The position numbers and the translations under genes are program-made. DNA of 12,788 nucleotides from Caldilinea sp. Its GTDB lineage: Bacteria > Chloroflexota > Anaerolineae > Caldilineales > Caldilineaceae. The notes beneath the pieces are model-generated. The model made no database searches, had not been told where the DNA came from, and saw only the letters and a list, made by a program, of their open reading frames with translations. This document shows positions 8,501-12,788 of this stretch, piece after piece; the first letter of the stretch is position 1; each line of letters begins with the position of its first letter. Location of the stretch: the NCBI GenBank assembly GCA_026389955.1, contig JAPLGY010000239.1:1-12788 (forward strand), read 5' to 3'.

Positions 8501-8737
8501 GACCGTTGGTGGAATCCGGCAACTGAAGCGCAGGCAACCGACCGTGTGCATCGCATCGGTCAGGACAAGACCGTCTACGTCTACCAATTTCTTGTGCAGG
8601 GGACGATTGAGGAGTGGATCGACGCTCTTCTGACGACCAAGCGCAAGATAGCGCAGCAGATCGTGGGTGCTGCAGGCGAACAACAACTACATTGGACGAA
8701 CGAGGAGTTGATAGAGATATTGCGCTCTATCGACTGA
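5501..8737 (+). CDS. SNF2-family ATP-dependent helicase/translocase with N-terminal membrane helix and tandem HhH
   Basis: Superfamily 2 motor expected to translocate on double-stranded DNA using ATP. The product is 1078 residues. Order of parts: predicted membrane helix at about 18-36 followed by WRRRS, which by the positive-inside rule puts the rest in the cytoplasm; a charged, probably coiled-coil stretch (about 95-145); two helix-hairpin-helix motifs with GVGP at 157-160 and 186-189; a second coiled-coil-like stretch (218-265); a long unassigned middle region (about 270-605) with a CxxC pair at 581-584; then the SNF2 core. Core motifs: Walker A DMGLGKT (639-645), motif II DEAT (739-742), motif III SGTPVENR (767-774), IFSHF (931-935), motif V TAAYGINLSAA (984-994) and motif VI ATDRVHRIGQ (1012-1021). 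All key residues are present, so it is probably active. ATG 5501 is the first start consistent with the membrane helix, with AAGGG 12 bases upstream; the site is mediocre, so the start is moderately sure. The gene is poorer in GC than its neighbours and stands alone on its strand. Biological role unknown. Confidence 0.93.
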   Translation: MCQLLWNLIAVLTGSERVFAVLVAGCVIAVVMVFFVWRRRSVLRPISGAERFDLVPAGKPYRPHGDPNIPNFRKLSLLQQWALTACACSDYRNARGYRHRAMLKRSQHRLKGEIARHKKELVRFTPQLDAIDAQESAEMRRALESYLIQSKFDEVRGVGPSLRQEILSVLQPTALNDLYGAYRVRGVGPARQQAITEWIAKQKKQIAHDPGINFPEKHALMVRYAEQRKGIESQITEEQELLAQKTCTLERVTCALDQLEEIQIRHFTRAVQGSACDIARVEMFEAGVYSVWESPPEWFLCAADDVPDREPSERSGRHWWAAWVQPLSLDLRLDLGEGVLHDVDVKVEPEENVEESARSAQLCVADEPQKPVLAVDYRPDQGLILEAGYGSTAETIVYLKHQKTSNGFVPVRSSDGLVWVTLPKSDAGRALVEAGRQIIEPEVVPDFWLNDLPSLKSEFTHLLTDAAMRIGVIEIEATPIVRADIDTPGWLRLRVEYEAGEQRWPHHEFVGGKRSEHIRYVGDYQWVKTQQTQIDHIESALQQLEAQQVGDTYRIPLAQFARLDEFVSAVNGRLEAGDEYCTFCQDLTDFKADPNYQLSDALERALTEQALLLRPYQRAGIHWLDWLHQHHLNGLLADDMGLGKTMQAICAMRQAYTLHGSNQHSLVIAPKSVMVHWQREFGRVFPDMPVYLYHGSARDRARTLMCCSMCPAVFVTTYGTVAKDIDHLSSVSFYFLLLDEATNIKNPSARRSQSVKVLNAQHRMALSGTPVENRPGELWSIFDFLMAGHLGRYGTFERIFEAPILAGDSSAAERLGRRVGPFMLRREKRDVAKDLPEKIEIKEWCELTGEQRTLYKSFQSESERIRGALSRGEQVNYTGTILPLLTKLKQICDHPTLVDSTKREIWKRSEKFDLIFQQICAIYKQQEQVVIFSHFLGMLDLLERACQAENIGYIRIDGSTNDRQSLVDRFNRSDVPVALCSLKTAAYGINLSAANHVIHADRWWNPATEAQATDRVHRIGQDKTVYVYQFLVQGTIEEWIDALLTTKRKIAQQIVGAAGEQQLHWTNEELIEILRSID
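5552..5608 (+). other. Predicted transmembrane helix of the SNF2 protein
   Basis: Codons for residues about 18-36 (RVFAVLVAGCVIAVVMVFF and flanks) form an uninterrupted hydrophobic stretch followed directly by WRRRS. It is too close to the N-terminus and too hydrophobic to be part of the motor, and no signal-peptidase site is evident, so a membrane anchor is more likely than a cleaved signal. Confidence 0.75.
5948..6115 (+). other. Tandem helix-hairpin-helix module of the SNF2 protein
   Basis: Residues about 150-205 contain two similar segments, FDEVRGVGPSLRQEIL and YRVRGVGPARQQAITEWI, each with a GVGP hairpin between two helices. This is the usual form of sequence-nonspecific DNA-binding helix-hairpin-helix motifs. 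The first copy is preceded and the second followed by charged helical stretches. Confidence 0.7.
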
Positions 8738-8856
8738 CAATGACTTTACGGCAACTGCTCGGCCACAGACCAGGTCAAGACAGTGCAGATTTCCATCCAC
8801 GCCCTACACCGCGGCTGTGCGCCGCCTGTTCGACCGCCGACGAAAAGGTGGGCAGT
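8738..8856. other. Convergent intergenic gap, no clear terminator
   Basis: These 119 bases separate the ends of the SNF2 gene and the PLP-enzyme gene. I see GC-rich partial dyads around 8808-8842 but no stem followed by a T-run on either strand, so transcript ends here may be Rho-dependent or simply overlap. Confidence 0.4.
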
Positions 8857-10014
8857 TCATCGGATCAGGGTTTGCACGGCCTGGGTGAGTGCTGCCAGGT
8901 CTGCTGCGCAGTTGTAGCCCTGCACTGAAATGCGAATCAGCTGCTGTCCTTGCCAGGTCAGGCAGGGCACTTCGATCCGGTATTCGTCGTAGAGCTGTTG
9001 TTTGAAGTAGGCGATGTCGGGTTGGGAGGGGATGGGGGCGATGCCCATCTGTTGATACAGGGGAGCTCCTGTGGTGGGATAGGGGGAAGCCTGCCCTGTG
9101 ATCTCTGCCAGCGCTGCCAGTGTCTCTGCCAGCAGTGCATGGCATTGTGCACGCACGGTCGGCCAGTCCTGTGCGGCTTGAAATTCGATCGCAGCCGGCA
9201 CGCTCAAATAGGCGGAGACATCGTCGGTGCCCAGCCATTGATGGGCGCTGACAAAGGCGTTTTCTTCGAACAGGGACTGTTCGGGTCCGTAGCCCCAGCC
9301 GACGACGAGCGGCTGGATGTGTGGTTGCACTTCGGGGCGGGCCCACAGGAAACCGGCCCCTTTGGGGGCGCAGAGCCACTTGTGCAGGTTGCCGGTGTAC
9401 AGATCGGCGCCCAGCGTGTGGAGGTCGAGTTCGATCTGGCCGGGGGCATGGGCGCCGTCGATTACGGTCAGGATGCCAGCTTCGCGTGCCCGCTGGCAGA
9501 TCGCCTGGACCGGCAGGATCAGCGCGGTCGGCGAGGTGATGTGGCTGAGAAAGATCACACGGGTGTGGCGGGTCACTCCTGCCCAGAGTTGTTCGATGAG
9601 CTGCTCTCCATCTGTGACGGGCAGGGGGATCGGCTGGCGCACGTAGCGTGCGCCTTGGCGGCTGCAGGCAATCTCCCAGGCATTGTTGCAGGCGCCGTAT
9701 TCGTGCGTGGTGGTGAGCACTTCGTCCCCGGGCTGCAGGGGGAGTGCGTGGGCTGCGACGTTGACGCCGAAGGTGGCATTGTGGACAAAGACCAAATCTT
9801 CGGCGCGTGCGCCGAGAAAGCGGGCCAGGCATTCGCGGGCTGCGTGCAGTGCCGGGCGCAGCTGGTGCATAAAAAAGTGGACGGGCTGGCGTTCCATGCG
9901 CCGTTGCCACTCCAGGCAGGCGGCAAAGACCGGTTCAGGTGTGGCGCCAAACGATCCGTGGTTGAGAAAGATGACAGCAGGGTCGAGTTGAAAATAGCTG
10001 CGCAGTCTGTTCAT
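8857..10014 (-). CDS. Class V aminotransferase-fold PLP enzyme, isopenicillin-N-epimerase-like
   Basis: Cytoplasmic pyridoxal-phosphate enzyme of fold type I, class V. Members close to this sequence are named isopenicillin N epimerase-like, but most have unknown amine substrates and may be lyases, epimerases or desulfurases. The 385-residue length is typical. Visible: N-terminal FLNHGSFGATP (16-26), which is the group's hallmark; HNATFGVN (78-85) in the phosphate-contact region; THEY (103-106); VIDGAHAPGQ (184-193) with the cofactor-contacting Asp186 and His189; GNLHKWLCAPKG (208-219) with the Schiff-base Lys212; and IRISVQGYN (360-368) with the likely carboxylate-binding Arg361. No catalytic Cys loop of NifS/IscS/SufS type is seen, so cysteine desulfurase is unlikely. 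ATG 10014 fits the family start. It has no obvious Shine-Dalgarno and lies nine bases after the stop of the upstream epimerase gene, suggesting reinitiation. Family is sure; reaction is not. Confidence 0.9.
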   Translation of the reverse strand: MNRLRSYFQLDPAVIFLNHGSFGATPEPVFAACLEWQRRMERQPVHFFMHQLRPALHAARECLARFLGARAEDLVFVHNATFGVNVAAHALPLQPGDEVLTTTHEYGACNNAWEIACSRQGARYVRQPIPLPVTDGEQLIEQLWAGVTRHTRVIFLSHITSPTALILPVQAICQRAREAGILTVIDGAHAPGQIELDLHTLGADLYTGNLHKWLCAPKGAGFLWARPEVQPHIQPLVVGWGYGPEQSLFEENAFVSAHQWLGTDDVSAYLSVPAAIEFQAAQDWPTVRAQCHALLAETLAALAEITGQASPYPTTGAPLYQQMGIAPIPSQPDIAYFKQQLYDEYRIEVPCLTWQGQQLIRISVQGYNCAADLAALTQAVQTLIR

Positions 10015-10023
10015 GGAGTGATT

Positions 10024-10884
10024 TCACTGTCCCCAGCGTCGGGCGACATGCGGGCGTAGAAAAGCCAACCCGGCGCGTACAAACTCGGCGCCGTCTGGAC
10101 AGACATTGTGGAACATTCCGCGAGAGAAGGCAAATTCGTCGATCGAGGAATTGTAGGCTTCCATCACCAGCGGACCTGTGAAGCTGACGGCGTGGAGTGC
10201 GTCGAAGAGTGTTTCCCAGGGGACCAGTCCGCCGCCGGGGACGCCGCGGTCGTTTTCGCAGGTATGCACGCACCAGAGGCGGTTGCCCAGGGTTTGCACG
10301 GCGGCGGCGTAATCCCGTTCTTCGGTGATCAGGTGGTAGGTATCGAAGAGGGCGTAGAGGTTTGGGTGGTCGGCGAGGTCGATCAGCTGCATCAGCTGGC
10401 TGCAGGTATTGACCAGATGGGTGCGGAAATGGCTCATGGGTTCGAGCACAATTTTGACCTGGCGGGTTGCGGCGTAGCTGGCGAGGGAGTGCAGCCCTTC
10501 TGCGGTCCAGCCATACTCGCTGGCGGGGGGGCGGCGGCGTTTGACCACCCCGGGGTGGCCGTACAGGGCGCCGGCGTAGGCGAGCGCGCCGAGTTCGGCG
10601 GCCAGGTCGACCTGGCGGCAATGCCAGGCCAGCCCGGCGCGGCGTTCCTCGGCGCGCTCCGCAGAGAGATCGGCGCTCAGCGGCCAGGCTCCGCCCGGCC
10701 CGACTGTGAGGGACAGGCCCAGGGTTTCGGCGTGGCGGCGGGTGAGTGCCGGGGTGAAGGTGACATCGTCGCCGACAGAGAGTTCGGCCAGTTCGAGGCC
10801 CAGGGCGCGCAGGGTGTCGAGAATGGGCAGCGACTGGTCACTCCAGCGCTCTGTGAACAGATAACAGTGGGCACCGTAGTACAT
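10024..10884 (-). CDS. Sugar epimerase/isomerase, D-tagatose/D-psicose 3-epimerase-like TIM barrel
   Basis: Metal-dependent (beta/alpha)8 protein of the xylose-isomerase-like superfamily, probably interconverting keto-sugars or related polyols. Numbered from ATG 10884 (286 residues), the four metal and catalytic residues are Glu148, Asp181, His207 and Glu242. Their spacings of 33, 26 and 35 equal those of Glu152, Asp185, His211 and Glu246 in Pseudomonas cichorii D-tagatose 3-epimerase. His184 and Arg213 line up with that enzyme's His188 and Arg217. Motifs: IVLEPMSHFRTHLVNT (145-160), FDTYHLITEE (180-189), HTCENDRGVPGGG (207-219) and VMEAYNS (240-246). Oddity: the usual EP-x-NR-(F/Y)-E strand reads EPMSHFR, so the substrate-contacting Glu158 equivalent is Arg154. 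This argues for a substrate other than D-psicose or D-tagatose. ATG 10884 is preferred over in-frame ATG 10893 because AAGGA sits eight bases before it. It is first in a two-gene unit with the PLP enzyme. Confidence 0.85.
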   Translation of the reverse strand: MYYGAHCYLFTERWSDQSLPILDTLRALGLELAELSVGDDVTFTPALTRRHAETLGLSLTVGPGGAWPLSADLSAERAEERRAGLAWHCRQVDLAAELGALAYAGALYGHPGVVKRRRPPASEYGWTAEGLHSLASYAATRQVKIVLEPMSHFRTHLVNTCSQLMQLIDLADHPNLYALFDTYHLITEERDYAAAVQTLGNRLWCVHTCENDRGVPGGGLVPWETLFDALHAVSFTGPLVMEAYNSSIDEFAFSRGMFHNVCPDGAEFVRAGLAFLRPHVARRWGQ

Positions 10885-10892
10885 AAAAGACA

Positions 10893-10897
10893 TCCTT
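10893..10897 (-). promoter_or_regulatory. Shine-Dalgarno sequence deciding the epimerase start
   Basis: AAGGA on the minus strand lies eight bases before ATG 10884. For the alternative ATG at 10893 the same motif would overlap the start codon itself, which is not functional spacing. The shorter 286-residue product is therefore preferred. Confidence 0.6.
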
Positions 10898-10967
10898 GTG
10901 AACAGATTGGCGGTATCAACCGGTCAAAGCAGGGTCGTGCAGCCAGCACAGGGGTGGGCGCAGGGAC

Positions 10968-10992
10968 GGGGAGGGGGTCTGACCCTTTCCCC
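10968..10992 (+). other. Hairpin-forming inverted repeat between the epimerase and rho genes
   Basis: GGGGAGGGGG (10968-10977) and CCCTTTCCCC (10983-10992) can pair over ten positions around a TCTGA loop if two G-U pairs are allowed, so it folds better in a plus-strand RNA than in a minus-strand one. No T-run follows, so it is not a standard terminator. It lies 67 bases upstream of the rho start and could sit in a leader if transcription begins upstream of it. Function is not shown. Confidence 0.35.
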
Positions 10993-11046
10993 AGTCAAAT
11001 GTGCCGTCAGCGCGGTGCCAGTTGGCTGCTTTACACGACTCTATGG

Positions 11047-11052
11047 TATTGT
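11047..11052 (+). promoter_or_regulatory. rho: Possible -10 element giving a leaderless rho mRNA
   Basis: TATTGT ends six bases before the ATG at 11059, so transcription would start at or next to the start codon. No Shine-Dalgarno sequence exists in the preceding 20 bases, consistent with leaderless translation. A partial -35 (TTGGCT) lies 19 bases upstream of the hexamer, which is longer than ideal. Weak evidence. Confidence 0.25.
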
Positions 11053-11058
11053 AGATCT

Positions 11059-12267
<1,209 letters not shown>

Positions 12268-12788
12268 TCAGCGCACCTTCTGGAAAGTGATCTCATACGA
12301 AAAGTGAATTGCCGAGATCGGCCACTGACAGCGGATCTCCAAGGTAGGGCAGGCGCCGTACTCGTAGTGGACGTCGCCCAGCTTGCCGACCAGGTCAGGC
12401 AGATGGGGGAAGACCAGCCCCATCTGATTGGAGATCTGGCTGCTCACGGGGCCAGAAGGGTCTGCGACGACCGTCAGCTTGAAGGGCTCATAATACATCG
12501 TGATCTCGGCTTTGCCTGGCCCTTTGCTGCCAGTCACCACCTCGCTCCGGTCACCGACCAGGTTGCGCACGACGGCACCGTCGACGCCGTTGCCGCTGGG
12601 GTCGAGCACGGTCAGGAAGATGTGGTGCTGGGCAGTGCTGTCGCGAATCCCGCCATTGTTCTCCTCCAGACCGAGCACGTTGAAGGCCACGATCTGGTAC
12701 TGGGCATTGGGGTCAAAGAAGCCTGCGCTGGAGGCGGCCGGGTCGGGTGGGGAAGGCTGGGCAGCAGGGGGAGGAGCGGCTGTCGGCT
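12268..12788 (-). CDS. C-terminal part of a probable exported protein with Pro/Ala-rich linker (5' end outside the window)
   Basis: Not a family I can name. The frame is open from the stop at 12268-12270 to the right edge, giving at least 172 residues. The first visible 22 or so residues are a Pro/Ala/Ser-rich linker (PTAAPPPAAQPSPPDPAAS), typical of envelope or secreted proteins. Then follows a domain of about 150 residues with alternating beta-like hydrophobic strands (FLTVLDPSGNGVDGAVV, KAEITMYYEPFKLTVVAD, HFSYEITFQKV) that resembles a transthyretin or Ig-like beta-sandwich, with two Cys in ACPTLEIRC that could form a disulfide outside the cell. A GTG at 12690 could be read as a start, but the sequence continues sensibly upstream of it, so it is internal. 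Location outside the cytoplasm is inference from the linker and composition; signal peptide and other domains lie off the window. Confidence 0.65.
   Translation of the reverse strand, partial: PTAAPPPAAQPSPPDPAASSAGFFDPNAQYQIVAFNVLGLEENNGGIRDSTAQHHIFLTVLDPSGNGVDGAVVRNLVGDRSEVVTGSKGPGKAEITMYYEPFKLTVVADPSGPVSSQISNQMGLVFPHLPDLVGKLGDVHYEYGACPTLEIRCQWPISAIHFSYEITFQKVR

Noticed and set aside
5501..8737. Known defence system (for example DISARM or a helicase-nuclease system) around the SNF2 gene
   Set aside because: No methylase, PLD nuclease, DUF1998-like or other known partner gene is in the window; neighbours are metabolic or envelope genes. A SNF2 motor alone is not enough evidence.
8808..8842. 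Intrinsic terminator after the SNF2 gene
   Set aside because: GC-rich partial dyads exist, but there is no clean stem and no T-run on either strand.
10108..11058. In-frame upstream extension of rho by 317 codons on the plus strand
   Set aside because: It lies antisense to the epimerase gene, whose catalytic residues and spacing are clear, and shows no similarity to Rho N-terminal domains. The real Rho sequence starts near 11059.

Overview
The window is a GC-rich, densely coding chromosomal segment with seven protein genes, two of them cut by the window ends. I saw no rRNA, tRNA, CRISPR array, insertion sequence or integrase. The best guess for the host is a Chloroflexota bacterium of the Anaerolineae/Caldilineae type. 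The grounds are: a large GT39-like membrane protein ending in a beta-rich domain of the kind I associate with that phylum, a divergent Rho without the usual N-terminal helical domain, and an exported protein with a Pro/Ala-rich linker. This placement is inference.

Layout. Positions 1-2526 (minus strand) hold leuB followed by ppc, overlapping by four bases (ATGA), so LeuB and phosphoenolpyruvate carboxylase are probably translationally coupled. A 171-base gap upstream of leuB carries a strong imperfect hairpin. Positions 2698-5262 (minus) encode an 854-residue polytopic GT39-like protein. A 238-base divergent spacer, becoming AT-rich toward its right end, separates it from a plus-strand SNF2-family helicase (5501-8737). 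Positions 8857-10884 (minus) are a tight two-gene unit: a D-tagatose/D-psicose 3-epimerase-like TIM-barrel protein, then a class V PLP enzyme of the isopenicillin-N-epimerase-like group. They lie in the same frame, separated by one stop codon and nine bases. Divergent from them, Rho (11059-12267, plus) meets stop-to-stop the C-terminal end of an exported protein that runs off the right edge (minus).

How the genes fit together. leuB/ppc join branched-chain amino acid synthesis to anaplerotic oxaloacetate formation. The epimerase/PLP pair looks like a small catabolic or modification unit of unknown substrate: the metal site is intact, but a substrate-contact Glu of the ketose 3-epimerases is replaced by Arg. 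The most unusual gene is the SNF2 protein. It has a predicted N-terminal membrane helix, coiled-coil segments and a tandem helix-hairpin-helix (GVGP) module fused to a complete SNF2 motor with a variant motif II (DEAT). Its base composition is poorer in GC than its neighbours, which suggests separate acquisition. It stands alone, without restriction, methylase or known defence partners here, so any defence or chromosome-tethering role is only a hypothesis.
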